The notes: generated from the sequence alone by a model not told the origin. 64,000 nucleotides of DNA from Bacteroides uniformis (GCF_025147485.1 NZ_CP102263.1:1005501-1069500), one strand, 5' to 3'. Counted from the first letter of the stretch, positions 45,727-54,314 are shown. Numbers and translations are program-made.

Positions 45727-47097
45727 ATGAAAAAGAATGTAGCAGTCATATTGGCAGGAGGAGTCGGTAGCCGTCTGGGATTGTCCACTCCCAAGCAATT
45801 CTTCAAGGTAGCGGGAAAAATGGTCGTGGAGCACACCATCGATACTTTCGAAAGCAATCCACATATTCACGAGATAGCTATCGTATCCAATCCTTTCTAT
45901 ATCTCCGATTTCGAATCTATCATCATCAAGAACGGATGGAAGAAGGTCAAGAAGATATTGAAAGGCGGACAAGAACGGTATCATTCCAGCCTATCCGCCA
46001 TCAAAGCCTACGAAGACACTGACGTCAATCTGATATTCCACGATGCCGTACGTCCGTTAGTGAGCCAGCGGATTCTGAATGACGTTATTGCCGCATTGGA
46101 AACCTACAAAGCTATTGATGTGGCAATGCCCGCCACGGATACCATTATACAAGTCAATGACAGATTCATTCAGGAAATCCCAGACCGCAGCAAACTGATG
46201 CGAGGACAGACTCCGCAAGCATTCCATCTGGAAACCATCAAGCATGCCTATGACATTGCCTTGCAAGACCCGGCCTTTAAAGTGACCGACGACTGCGGCG
46301 TAGTAGTGAAATACCTTCCGGAAGTACCGGTTTATGTAGTGAACGGCGAAGAAAGCAACATGAAGCTGACCTATAAGGAAGACACCTATCTGCTGGACAA
46401 ATTCTTCCAGCTGCGCAAAAGTGAACTGAACACCTTGCCCATCGACCAGGAAAACAACCTGAAGAACCGGGTTGCAGTCGTATTCGGCGGTAGTTACGGC
46501 ATCGGCGCAGACGTGGCTCAGCTACTCAAAGAGAAAGGAGCCAACGTATTCTGCTATTCGCGCAGCATGAACGGAACGGATGTAGGCAACAAAGAGCAGG
46601 TGAGCAAAGCCTTGCAGGAAGTGTACCGCCAATGTGGACGGATAGACTACATTATCAATACTGCCGGACTGCTGAATAAAGAACCTCTGATGAGTTGCGA
46701 CTATCAGACCATCTGCAACGCTGTGAACACCAACTATATGGGTACTGTCAACGTGGCACTTGAAGCCTTCCCCTATCTGAAGGAGAGCAAAGGTAAACTC
46801 GTATTCTTCACTTCCAGTTCCTACACTCGGGGGCGTGCCTTTTACAGCATCTATTCATCGACCAAAGCCGCCATCGTGAACTTTGTGCAAGCCATAGCAC
46901 AAGAATGGGAACCGTTCGGCATCAGCGTGAACTGCATCAATCCGGAACGTACCAAGACACCGATGCGTGTCCATAACTTCGGCATCGAACCGGATAACAC
47001 CTTGCTGACCTCCGAGCAAGTAGCCATTACCACCATACAGTCACTGCTTTCCGAATTCACCGGACAAGTCATCGACGTAAAAAGAGAAGAAGTATGA
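45727..47097 (+). CDS. Bifunctional CDP-ribitol synthase: cytidylyltransferase fused to short-chain reductase (Bcs1/TarIJ-like)
   Basis: A 456-residue fusion. Residues 1-230 form an IspD/TarI-type cytidylyltransferase: VAVILAGGVGSRLGLSTPKQ, KGGQERYHSS, IFHDAVRPLVS and KLMRGQTPQAF. Residues about 245-455 form a short-chain dehydrogenase: GGSYGIGADVAQLLKEKG, NTAGLLNKE and the catalytic YSIYSSTKAA. The same domain order is found in Haemophilus Bcs1/Acs1, which reduces ribulose-5-phosphate to ribitol-5-phosphate and activates it to CDP-ribitol. A plain IspD is unlikely because of the reductase domain and the LicD neighbour, whose start overlaps this stop by 4 bp. Confidence 0.85.
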   Translation: MKKNVAVILAGGVGSRLGLSTPKQFFKVAGKMVVEHTIDTFESNPHIHEIAIVSNPFYISDFESIIIKNGWKKVKKILKGGQERYHSSLSAIKAYEDTDVNLIFHDAVRPLVSQRILNDVIAALETYKAIDVAMPATDTIIQVNDRFIQEIPDRSKLMRGQTPQAFHLETIKHAYDIALQDPAFKVTDDCGVVVKYLPEVPVYVVNGEESNMKLTYKEDTYLLDKFFQLRKSELNTLPIDQENNLKNRVAVVFGGSYGIGADVAQLLKEKGANVFCYSRSMNGTDVGNKEQVSKALQEVYRQCGRIDYIINTAGLLNKEPLMSCDYQTICNAVNTNYMGTVNVALEAFPYLKESKGKLVFFTSSSYTRGRAFYSIYSSTKAAIVNFVQAIAQEWEPFGISVNCINPERTKTPMRVHNFGIEPDNTLLTSEQVAITTIQSLLSEFTGQVIDVKREEV

Positions 47098-47909
47098 AGA
47101 ACCAATACCTATCGGACTACGTTGCCGACAACCTACGCGCCTGCCAACTGAAGCAACTTTCCATACTGAAAGAGGTGGACCGCATCTGCCGGAAACACAA
47201 GTTAAGCTACTGGCTTGACGGAGGCACACTGTTGGGAGCCATGCGTCATGGAGGATTCATCCCCTGGGATGATGACATAGACATCGGCATGACACTGGAA
47301 GACATGCAAGCATTCATGAAGGTAGCCCCCTCCGAACTACCCGACACACTGTTCCTGCAAACCCCGGAAAGTGACCCTACCAGCAAAGAGCCCATCGTCA
47401 AGATAAGGGATTTAAACTCAATCTATATTGAAGCAGGAGATACCTTCAGCGTAGAGTATCAGAAAGGACTATACGTAGATATATTCCCTTTCATCGACTA
47501 CCCCACCGTGCCCCGCCCATGGGCAAAGAAGCTGTGCAAAGGCATCTCCGTCAGTTACTCCATCCTACACGCGCAACACTACTACTCGCTGCGCTCCTTT
47601 GCAGAATTCTTCTACTTCGGCATGAAGTATGCGCTTTTCAAAGGGATATGGGCAATGCTCTGCCTGGTACGCCCCAAAGGGACCTATCTTTCGAATATAC
47701 TCATCAATAACGGATACGGCATCATGCACCGTAAAGATTCCGTCTTTCCGCTCTCCACCATCACTTTCGAAGGAAAAGATTTCCCGGCACCGGGCAATGT
47801 GGACGCCTATCTGAAAGATTTATATAAAAACTACATGGACATTCCTCCCAAAGAGAAGCAGATAGTCCATGCCTGCTATATTCACCCGGAACTAAAACCA
47901 TTGCCATGA
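47094..47909 (+). CDS. LicD-family phosphotransferase, probable ribitol-phosphate transferase
   Basis: A 271-residue nucleotidyltransferase-fold protein. LKQLSILKEVDRICRKH, SYWLDGGTLLGAMRHGG and FIPWDDDIDIGM (acidic metal-binding residues) are the LicD/fukutin signature. LicD proteins transfer phosphocholine from CDP-choline; the fukutin and FKRP relatives transfer ribitol phosphate from CDP-ribitol. Because the gene overlaps the CDP-ribitol synthase gene (ATGA), ribitol-5-phosphate is the expected cargo and a glycan of this cluster the acceptor. No choline kinase or CTP:phosphocholine cytidylyltransferase is present nearby. Confidence 0.88.
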   Translation: MKNQYLSDYVADNLRACQLKQLSILKEVDRICRKHKLSYWLDGGTLLGAMRHGGFIPWDDDIDIGMTLEDMQAFMKVAPSELPDTLFLQTPESDPTSKEPIVKIRDLNSIYIEAGDTFSVEYQKGLYVDIFPFIDYPTVPRPWAKKLCKGISVSYSILHAQHYYSLRSFAEFFYFGMKYALFKGIWAMLCLVRPKGTYLSNILINNGYGIMHRKDSVFPLSTITFEGKDFPAPGNVDAYLKDLYKNYMDIPPKEKQIVHACYIHPELKPLP

Positions 47910-48922
47910 AACCAGCCCTTGTAGATGTATCTGTACTGATTCTTTTCTTCAACCGCCCCAAACTGCTGGCGCAAGTATTCGAACAAGTGAAGAAAGCACG
48001 CCCCGCACGACTGTTTCTCTATCAGGACGGCCCGCGCGGCGAGCGTGACATGCCGGGCATAGAAGCTTGTCGCAAAGTAGTGGCAGACATCGACTGGGAA
48101 TGCGAAGTACACCACAACTACCAAGAGAAGAACTACGGCTGCGACCCATCGGAATACATGGCACAGAAGTGGGCATTCTCCTTGTCGGACAAATGTATCG
48201 TGCTTGAGGATGACGACGTGCCTGCCGTCTCTTTCTTCGGCTTCTGCAAGGAACTGCTCGACAAGTATGAGCACGACACACGCATCAGCATGATTGCCGG
48301 ATTCAACAACGAGGAGATTACACCGGACATCACTTCCGACTACTTCTTCGCCACCACCTTCTCCATCTGGGGATGGGCGAGCTGGCGGCGGGTGACGGAC
48401 CAATGGGATGAATTCTACACCTTCCTGGACGACAAGGAGAACATGCGGCAACTGAAGAACCTCATCCACACACGGCGCTACCGCAAAGACTTCATCTACA
48501 TGTGCCAACGCCACCGCGAACACGGGAAAGCCTATTACGAAACCATCTTCCACGCTTCCATGTTGTTCAATTCGGGTCTGAGCATCGTGCCCACCCGCAA
48601 CATGATAAACAATCTGGGAGCCACTGCCGACTCCACCCACTTTGCCGGCTCCGTGCACACCATGCCGCGCGGTTACCGCCGCATCTTCACCATGAAACGC
48701 CACGAAGTGGAGTTTCCACTGAAGCACCCTCGCCACGTCATCGAGAACACAGCCTACAAGGATAGCGTTTACCGCATCATGGCATGGCGGCATCCCTGGA
48801 TAAAGATTGCACGGTCGTTCGAGGAACTGGCGTTGAACCTACGGTACGGCAACTTCACCATCATATGGCAAACGCTGCAAAAGCGTATCCGGAAATGGAC
48901 GAAACAAGACCGGCATCTGTAA
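47906..48922 (+). CDS. Glycosyltransferase, GT2/GNT-I-like
   Basis: A 338-residue glycosyltransferase with a GT-A fold. VSVLILFFNRPKLLAQVFEQ is the nucleotide-binding start and CIVLEDDDVPAVSFF holds the acidic metal-binding DDD. TFSIWGWASWRR is a motif shared with Bacteroides and Prevotella proteins often misnamed hemolysin-related. Donor and acceptor are unknown. The start overlaps the LicD stop by 4 bp, so the cluster is translationally coupled here. Confidence 0.8.
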   Translation: MKPALVDVSVLILFFNRPKLLAQVFEQVKKARPARLFLYQDGPRGERDMPGIEACRKVVADIDWECEVHHNYQEKNYGCDPSEYMAQKWAFSLSDKCIVLEDDDVPAVSFFGFCKELLDKYEHDTRISMIAGFNNEEITPDITSDYFFATTFSIWGWASWRRVTDQWDEFYTFLDDKENMRQLKNLIHTRRYRKDFIYMCQRHREHGKAYYETIFHASMLFNSGLSIVPTRNMINNLGATADSTHFAGSVHTMPRGYRRIFTMKRHEVEFPLKHPRHVIENTAYKDSVYRIMAWRHPWIKIARSFEELALNLRYGNFTIIWQTLQKRIRKWTKQDRHL

Positions 48923-48962
48923 CAAGAAAAAACATTCAAAAAAGAAGAAACGAACAACAGTC

Positions 48963-50228
48963 ATGAGAGTACTACTTATCAATACATCCGAACGCATCGG
49001 CGGCGCAGCCATCGCCGCCAGCCGTCTGATGGAATCACTCAAGAACCACGGCATCAAAGCCAAGCTGCTGGTGCGCGACAAGCAGACCGACCAAATCTCC
49101 GTTGTGTCACTGGACCATAACTGGCGCATGGTGTGGAAGTTCGTCTGGGAGCGCATTGTCATCTGGAGCGCCAACCGCTTCAACAAGAAGAACATCTTTG
49201 CCGTAGACATTGCCAACACGGGGACAGACATCACCTCACTGCCCGAATTCCAGCAAGCAGACGTCATCCATCTGCACTGGATAAACCAAGGGATGCTCTC
49301 GCTGAAGAACATCGAGAAGATTCTCGCCTCGGGCAAGCCCGTCGTCTGGACCATGCACGACATGTGGCCCTGCACTGGCATCTGTCACCATGCCCGCGAG
49401 TGCACCCACTACCAGCAGGAATGCCACAACTGCCCCTTCATCCACGGAGGCAGAGGCAAACGTGACCTTTCCTACCGCATCTTCCACAAAAAGCAGGCAT
49501 TGTATCGCAACCGTCACATCAACTTCGTCACCTGCAGCCGCTGGCTGGAAGAACGTGCCCGGACAAGCGCCCTCTTCTGCGGACATGCCGTGACGTGCAT
49601 CCCCAACCCCATCAACACCAACCTCTTCAAGCCCCGCAACCGACAGGAAGCCCGCAGCCGTTGCCTACTGCCGCAAGACAAAAAGCTCATGTTGTTCGGC
49701 TCGGTGAAGATTACGGACAAACGGAAAGGCATTGACTACTTGATAGAATCGTGCCGACTGCTGGCCGACAAGCATCCCGAACTCCGGGAACAGTTGGGTG
49801 TCGTCGTCTTCGGCAACCAATCGCAACAACTGGAAAACCTGCTTCCATTCAAAGTCTACCCGCTGAACTTCGTCAGCAACGAACACCAACTGGTGAACAT
49901 CTACAATGCCGTGGACATCTTCGTGACCCCCTCGCTGGAAGAGAACCTGCCGAACACTATCATGGAAGCCATGGCATGCGGCATTCCCTGCGTCGGATTC
50001 AACGTGGGCGGCATCCCTGAGATGATAGACCATCTGCACAACGGCTACGTGGCACAATACAAATCCTCGGAAGACTTTGCCAACGGCATCTACTGGACGC
50101 TGACCGAACCCGACTACCCCAGCCTCTCGGAACAAGCCTGCCGGAAAGCCATCTCCCACTATTCGGAGAACGTCGTCGCCAAGAAATACATTGACCTTTA
50201 CAACAAAGTGACCGGAAGAAATGCATAA
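48963..50228 (+). CDS. GT4-family glycosyltransferase
   Basis: A 421-residue retaining glycosyltransferase with the GT-B fold. The N-terminal Rossmann half starts RVLLINTSERIGGAAIAASR and contains a cysteine/histidine cluster (CTGICHHARECTHYQQ) seen in one GT4 subgroup, possibly a zinc site. The C-terminal half has LMLFGSVKITDKRKGIDYL and the nucleotide-sugar-binding SLEENLPNTIMEAMACG. It acts on the cytoplasmic lipid-linked intermediate. A 40-bp gap separates it from the previous gene, and its end overlaps the next start by 8 bp. Confidence 0.9.
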   Translation: MRVLLINTSERIGGAAIAASRLMESLKNHGIKAKLLVRDKQTDQISVVSLDHNWRMVWKFVWERIVIWSANRFNKKNIFAVDIANTGTDITSLPEFQQADVIHLHWINQGMLSLKNIEKILASGKPVVWTMHDMWPCTGICHHARECTHYQQECHNCPFIHGGRGKRDLSYRIFHKKQALYRNRHINFVTCSRWLEERARTSALFCGHAVTCIPNPINTNLFKPRNRQEARSRCLLPQDKKLMLFGSVKITDKRKGIDYLIESCRLLADKHPELREQLGVVVFGNQSQQLENLLPFKVYPLNFVSNEHQLVNIYNAVDIFVTPSLEENLPNTIMEAMACGIPCVGFNVGGIPEMIDHLHNGYVAQYKSSEDFANGIYWTLTEPDYPSLSEQACRKAISHYSENVVAKKYIDLYNKVTGRNA

Positions 50229-50967
50229 CCACCCCACCCCGAAATTCAGCATCATCACCGTGACCTACAATGCCGAAGCGGTACTGGAGGACACGATTCA
50301 AAGCGTTATCTCGCAAACCTACCACCACGTAGAATACATCCTTGTGGACGGTGCGTCCAAAGACGGCACGCTCTCCATTATCGACCGTTACCGCGACCGC
50401 ATCACCCGCATCGTGAGCGAACCGGACAAGGGATTGTACGACGCCATGAACAAAGGCATCCGCCTTGCCACCGGCGATTACCTCTGCTTCCTCAATGCCG
50501 GCGACAGCTTCCACGAGGACGACACCTTGCAGCAGATGGTGCGTTCCATCTCCGGCAACGAACTACCCGACGTGCTGTACGGCGAAACGGAACTGGTGGA
50601 CAAGGAAGGTCACTTCATCCGCATGCGCCGCCTCGCCGCCCCGGAAGTGCTTACTTGGCGAAGCTTCAAGCAGGGCATGCTGGTCTGCCATCAGGCCTTC
50701 TTTGCCAAAGCTTCCCTTGTAGAACCCTACGACCTGCAATACCGCTTCTCCGCCGACTTCGACTGGTGCATCCGGGTGATGAAGAAGGCAAGGGCGTTAC
50801 ACAACACCCATCTCACCCTCATCGACTATCTGGAAGAGGGAATGACCACCCAGAACCGGCAAGCATCCCTGCGCGAACGCTTCCGCATCATGGCGCGGCA
50901 TTACGGGCTGATGAGTACCGTAGCCCATCATGCCTGGTTCGTATTACGGGCCGTGATAAAGAAATAG
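50221..50967 (+). CDS. GT2-family glycosyltransferase
   Basis: A 248-residue inverting glycosyltransferase of the WcaA type. FSIITVTYNAEAVLEDTIQSV and EYILVDGASKDGTLSII form the nucleotide-binding part, and YLCFLNAGDSFHEDD holds the DxD-like metal site. The gene is the last of the glycan cluster; its start overlaps the GT4 stop. A hairpin (50996-51023) and the second palindrome array follow. Confidence 0.9.
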   Translation: MHNHPTPKFSIITVTYNAEAVLEDTIQSVISQTYHHVEYILVDGASKDGTLSIIDRYRDRITRIVSEPDKGLYDAMNKGIRLATGDYLCFLNAGDSFHEDDTLQQMVRSISGNELPDVLYGETELVDKEGHFIRMRRLAAPEVLTWRSFKQGMLVCHQAFFAKASLVEPYDLQYRFSADFDWCIRVMKKARALHNTHLTLIDYLEEGMTTQNRQASLRERFRIMARHYGLMSTVAHHAWFVLRAVIKK

Positions 50968-50995
50968 CACAAATTTCGAGGACAAATATACTTTG

Positions 50996-51023
50996 TTCCC
51001 GCAAGACCTATACCTTGCGGGAA
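50996..51023 (+). terminator. Hairpin downstream of the glycan cluster
   Basis: The perfect 10-bp arms TTCCCGCAAG and CTTGCGGGAA are separated by 8 nt. No T-run follows. A weaker pairing (CCTATA at 51029-51034 with TATAGG at 51050-51055) lies next to it. Both probably limit read-through toward the convergent sirtuin gene. Confidence 0.55.
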
Positions 51024-51066
51024 TCCCCCCTATACCCAGCTCTCTACAGTATAGGAGTGAGTACCC

Positions 51067-51176
51067 AAAACATCCCCATGTTTTCACCTAAAACATCCGG
51101 ATGTAATGGGGCAAAACATCCCCATGTTTTGGGGTAAAACATCCGGGTGTTTTGGAGAAAGACATCCAGATGTTCT
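51067..51176. repeat. Array of five 18-bp palindromes with exact 23-bp period
   Basis: Units start at 51067, 51090, 51113, 51136 and 51159. Each is AAAACAT-N4-ATGTTTT with small changes; the centre alternates CCCC, CCGG, CCCC, CCGG, CCAG. The 5-bp spacers are unrelated. The layout matches the 22-bp array at 38270 but the sequence does not. It lies between the end of the glycan cluster and the convergent sirtuin gene. Confidence 0.85.
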
Positions 51177-51182
51177 GCATAT

Positions 51183-51249
51183 TAAGTCCTATACCGTGAG
51201 GGGCTAAGTCCTAAGACGTAGGAGATTAAGTCCTAAGGCAAAGGAGGCT
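51183..51249. repeat. Three 22-bp repeats with TAAGTCCTA core
   Basis: TAAGTCCTA begins at 51183, 51205 and 51227, so the period is 22 bp. Each unit also has a partial inverted AGGA or GGGG half (best in the middle copy, CCTA-N5-TAGG). It directly continues the 23-bp array with a new sequence family. The last copy overlaps the 3' end of the sirtuin gene. Confidence 0.7.
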
Positions 51250-51949
51250 GGGTAGCTGTAAGCAGCGCCTTCAACTCTTTTACCCCTTCCGAAGCTCCCT
51301 TTTGAATGACATGTATCGGACGCATGACGTGCGTGTCCACCGGCTTGGGGTCTATCAGATACACTTCGGCGGCACGGGGCACGTAGTTCAGCAGTCCCGC
51401 AGCGGGATAAACGTTCAGGCTGGTGCCGATGATGACGAAGATGTCCGCCTGCTCCACATACCGGATGGCAGTCTCAATCTCCGGCACCGACTCGCCAAAC
51501 CACACGATGAACGGGCGGAGCTGCGTACCGTCGCCCGCCTTGTCGCCCAACTTTACTTCATATTCCTCCGGCGCCAGTTCCTTGACGAAATGCGGATTAT
51601 AAGGGTCGCGGCTGGAACAAACCTTCGTCAGTTCCCCATGCAAGTGTATCACGTGCGTACTGCCGGCACGCTCGTGCAGATTATCTACGTTCTGGGTGAC
51701 GACCGTTACATTGAAATCCCTCTCCAGGTCGGCAACGCCCAGATGCCCGGCATTCGGCACCACATCGAGCAACTGCTTGCGACGTTCGTTATAGAAATTA
51801 ATGACCAGTTCCGGATTACGTGCATACCCCTCGGGAGTCGCCACCTGCTCCACCGGATATTTGTCCCATAATCCGCCCGCATCACGGAATGTGCTGATGC
51901 CGCTCTCGGCGCTCATACCAGCACCCGACAATATGACCAAGTTCTTCAT
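51233..51949 (-). CDS. cobB: NAD-dependent protein deacylase (sirtuin)
   Basis: A 238-residue class III sirtuin. It removes acyl groups from lysines using NAD+. Visible motifs are LSGAGMSAESGISTFRD (NAD binding), TQNVDNLHERAG with the HLHGE catalytic His, and the LRPFIVWFGESVP and IGTSLNVYPAAGL segments. Only one Cys is visible in the usual zinc-ribbon stretch (KVCSSRDPYN), so the zinc site appears degenerate or lost. The ATG at 51949 gives the standard N-terminus. Its stop codon lies inside the last repeat of the palindromic array. Confidence 0.93.
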   Translation of the reverse strand: MKNLVILSGAGMSAESGISTFRDAGGLWDKYPVEQVATPEGYARNPELVINFYNERRKQLLDVVPNAGHLGVADLERDFNVTVVTQNVDNLHERAGSTHVIHLHGELTKVCSSRDPYNPHFVKELAPEEYEVKLGDKAGDGTQLRPFIVWFGESVPEIETAIRYVEQADIFVIIGTSLNVYPAAGLLNYVPRAAEVYLIDPKPVDTHVMRPIHVIQKGASEGVKELKALLTATQPPLP

Positions 51950-52061
51950 TTTCCGCTCCTTTCCTTTATTAAAGTAAGACAAATATAAGAAGAATGTTCA
52001 AGTTGTGATATAAATAAGAAAAATTAAATACTTAAAAGCCTTATCATTCAAATAAAAGACG

Positions 52062-52069
52062 TACTTTTG
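52062..52069 (+). promoter_or_regulatory. -7 element of the FKBP operon
   Basis: TACTTTTG matches TAnnTTTG, 62 bp before the first FKBP ATG. The rest of the 182-bp divergent gap shows no clear element. Confidence 0.45.
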
Positions 52070-52131
52070 CCACTCATAAATTTGCAATAGACTGGAAAAG
52101 AAACCAATCCGGTCGTCAACAAAAGAATCTT

Positions 52132-52725
52132 ATGGACAAATTCAGTTATGCTATCGGCCTTGGAATAGGTCAGAATCTTTTAAGCATGGGTGCCAAAGGC
52201 ATTGCAGTAGATGACTTTGCACAAGCAATCAAAGACGTTTTGGAGGGCAACCAGACGGCAATCAGCCACACAGAAGCCCGTGACATCGTCAACAAGTACT
52301 TCGCCGAACTGGAGGAGAAGATGAACGCAGCAAACATAGAAGCCGGCAAAAAGTTCCTGGAAGAGAACAAAAAACGCGAGGGAGTTGTTACGCTTCCCAG
52401 CGGACTTCAATACGAAGTTATCACAGAAGGAAACGTCGGTCACTATGCCAAAGCAACCGACCAAGTGCAATGCCACTACGAAGGCACACTGATTGACGGA
52501 ACGCTGTTCGACAGCTCCATCAAGCGCGGCCAGCCTGCCACATTCGGTGTAAACCAAGTGATACCCGGTTGGGTGGAAGCCCTTCAGCTTATGCCCGAAG
52601 GTGCCAAGTGGAAACTCTACATCCCCAGCGACCTGGCATACGGAGCGCAGGGTGCCGGCGAGATGATTCCTCCCCACAGCACGCTCGTATTCGAAGTCGA
52701 ATTACAGAAAATTTTATCTAAATAA
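52132..52725 (+). CDS. FKBP-type peptidyl-prolyl isomerase without signal peptide
   Basis: A 197-residue cis-trans prolyl isomerase. The N-terminal helical FKBP_N dimerisation domain (about 1-80) leads by a long helix into the FKBP domain (about 95-197): VQCHYEGTLIDGTLFDSS, FGVNQVIPGWVEAL, WKLYIPSDLAYG and LVFEVELQKI. No signal sequence is visible, so it appears cytoplasmic, unlike its paralogue 18 bp downstream. The pair is a tandem duplication with different destinations. Confidence 0.93.
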   Translation: MDKFSYAIGLGIGQNLLSMGAKGIAVDDFAQAIKDVLEGNQTAISHTEARDIVNKYFAELEEKMNAANIEAGKKFLEENKKREGVVTLPSGLQYEVITEGNVGHYAKATDQVQCHYEGTLIDGTLFDSSIKRGQPATFGVNQVIPGWVEALQLMPEGAKWKLYIPSDLAYGAQGAGEMIPPHSTLVFEVELQKILSK

Positions 52726-52743
52726 ACAACAAGTAAAAGCAAA

Positions 52744-53610
52744 ATGAAAAAAGTAACATTTCTCATGGCTCTTGCAGTAGCTGCCGGTATGGCATCTTGT
52801 ACTGCTCAAAGTCCGAAAGCTGATTTGAAGACGGACATCGACTCATTATCTTACGCCATCGGTATGGCACGTACAGAAGGTTTGGACCAGTATCTTGCAC
52901 AACAAGGCATTGACTCAACCCAGATGTCAGAATTCCTGAAAGGTTTCAACGAAGGCGCAGCCAAAATCGATAAGAAAGACGTGGCTTACATGGCCGGTCT
53001 GCAAGTAGGCCAGATGGTCAGCAAGCAATGGGTGGAAGGCTTCAACCAACAAATCTTCGGCAACGACTCCACACAGAGCATCAGCCGCGAAAATCTGCTG
53101 GCAGGTTTCGTAGCAGGTGTCATCGGCAAGGGTGGTGCTATGGATATGATGAAAGCTCAAGAGTACATGCGTACTCAGATGGATGCCATCAAAGAAAAAG
53201 CAACTGCAGAAAAGTATGCTGACAACAAAGCTGCCGGTGAAAAGTTCCTGGCTGAGAACAAGGCTAAAGAAGGTGTAGTAACTACCCCGAGCGGTCTGCA
53301 ATACAAAATCATCACCAAGGGTAACGGTGCCGTTCCTGCCGACAGCAGCAAGGTGAAAGTAAACTACAAAGGTACGCTGATTGACGGAACAGAATTCGAT
53401 AGCTCTTACAAGCGCAACGAACCTGCTACTTTCCGTGCCAACCAGGTAATCAAAGGCTGGACAGAGGCCCTCACCATGATGCCCGTCGGCTCTAAGTGGG
53501 AACTCTATATCCCCTACGACCTGGCATACGGTTCAAGAGAAACCGGTAGCCAAATCAAGCCGTTCTCTACTTTGATATTCGAAGTGGAACTGCTGGGTAT
53601 CGAGAAGTAA
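52744..53610 (+). CDS. FKBP-type peptidyl-prolyl isomerase lipoprotein (FkpA/Mip-like)
   Basis: A 288-residue envelope isomerase and chaperone. The lipobox MASC (near residue 19) makes it a lipoprotein. The FKBP_N domain (about 35-170) is followed by a long helix and the FKBP domain (about 185-288) with KVNYKGTLIDGTEFDSS, FRANQVIKGWTEAL and WELYIPYDLAYG. It is co-transcribed with the upstream FKBP gene. A large inverted repeat follows. Confidence 0.93.
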   Translation: MKKVTFLMALAVAAGMASCTAQSPKADLKTDIDSLSYAIGMARTEGLDQYLAQQGIDSTQMSEFLKGFNEGAAKIDKKDVAYMAGLQVGQMVSKQWVEGFNQQIFGNDSTQSISRENLLAGFVAGVIGKGGAMDMMKAQEYMRTQMDAIKEKATAEKYADNKAAGEKFLAENKAKEGVVTTPSGLQYKIITKGNGAVPADSSKVKVNYKGTLIDGTEFDSSYKRNEPATFRANQVIKGWTEALTMMPVGSKWELYIPYDLAYGSRETGSQIKPFSTLIFEVELLGIEK

Positions 53611-53656
53611 TGTAACAATCCGAAGGGAGGGGCAAAACCCTCTTGATACTTCTTTT

Positions 53657-53725
53657 AGGCGCGGATTACGAGGAATAACGCGGATTTGGTAAACTAAATC
53701 CGTGAAATCCGCGTAATCCGCGCCT
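53657..53725. repeat. REP-like inverted repeat after the FKBP operon
   Basis: The perfect 14-bp arms AGGCGCGGATTACG (53657-53670) and CGTAATCCGCGCCT (53712-53725) enclose a second inverted pair CGCGGATTT (53679-53687) and AAATCCGCG (53705-53713), plus a further AAATCCG. The GCGGATT/AATCCGC unit occurs five times in 69 bp. A short hairpin (GAGGG and CCCTC near 53630) precedes it. It can fold into nested stems and may end transcription or act as a REP-like element. Confidence 0.7.
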
Positions 53726-53790
53726 TATCGTTACCCCTCACTTTTATTCATTTTTCCGTCCCTTTTTATAGATAAATTAAAATAAAGTCC

Positions 53791-53798
53791 TATATTTG
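53791..53798 (+). promoter_or_regulatory. -7 element of the Lrp-family gene
   Basis: TATATTTG matches TAnnTTTG, 42 bp before the ATG at 53841. No -33 is evident. Confidence 0.4.
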
Positions 53799-53840
53799 CT
53801 TACTATTTGATAACAACAAGAACTTTACTTATTTACTATT

Positions 53841-54305
53841 ATGGAAAAAATAGACAATCTTGACCGGCAGATTCTGGAAATCATTTCCCAAAATGCCCGT
53901 ATCCCTTTCAAGGACGTAGCTGCTGAATGTGGCGTGTCACGTGCTGCCATCCATCAACGTGTACAGCGCCTGATTGACCTTGGCGTTATTGTTGGCTCAG
54001 GCTATCATGTAAATCCCAAGTCCCTTGGATACAGAACCTGCACTTACGTAGGAATCAAGCTGGAAAAGGGCTCCATGTATAAGACGGTAGTTGCTGAGCT
54101 GGGCAAGATTCCCGAAATCGTAGAATGCCACTTCACCACTGGTCCGTACACCATGCTGACCAAGGTATATGCCCGCGACAACGAGCATCTGATGGATTTG
54201 CTGAACAACAAGATGCAGGAGATTCCTGGCGTAACCGCTACCGAGACCTTGATTTCCCTGGAACAGAGCATCAAGAAGGAGATTCCTATTTGCCCCGAGA
54301 AATAA
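53841..54305 (+). CDS. Lrp/AsnC family transcriptional regulator
   Basis: A 154-residue regulator. The N-terminal AsnC-type helix-turn-helix (about 4-60: IDNLDRQILEIISQNARIPFKD start, VSRAAIHQRVQRL recognition helix) is followed by the RAM ligand-binding domain (about 70-150). Lrp-family proteins respond to amino acids as octamers or dimers. The regulon cannot be read here. The DUF4491 gene starts 9 bp downstream and is probably co-transcribed. Confidence 0.92.
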   Translation: MEKIDNLDRQILEIISQNARIPFKDVAAECGVSRAAIHQRVQRLIDLGVIVGSGYHVNPKSLGYRTCTYVGIKLEKGSMYKTVVAELGKIPEIVECHFTTGPYTMLTKVYARDNEHLMDLLNNKMQEIPGVTATETLISLEQSIKKEIPICPEK

Positions 54306-54314
54306 CGAACAACA

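Noticed and set aside
45727..46430. Isoprenoid-pathway IspD
   Set aside because: The cytidylyltransferase is fused to a reductase domain and coupled to LicD, which fits CDP-ribitol synthesis rather than the MEP pathway.
47882..48793. 303-residue minus-strand frame
   Set aside because: Opposite the GT2-like gene in a tightly coupled operon; low-complexity Val/His-rich composition and no motif.
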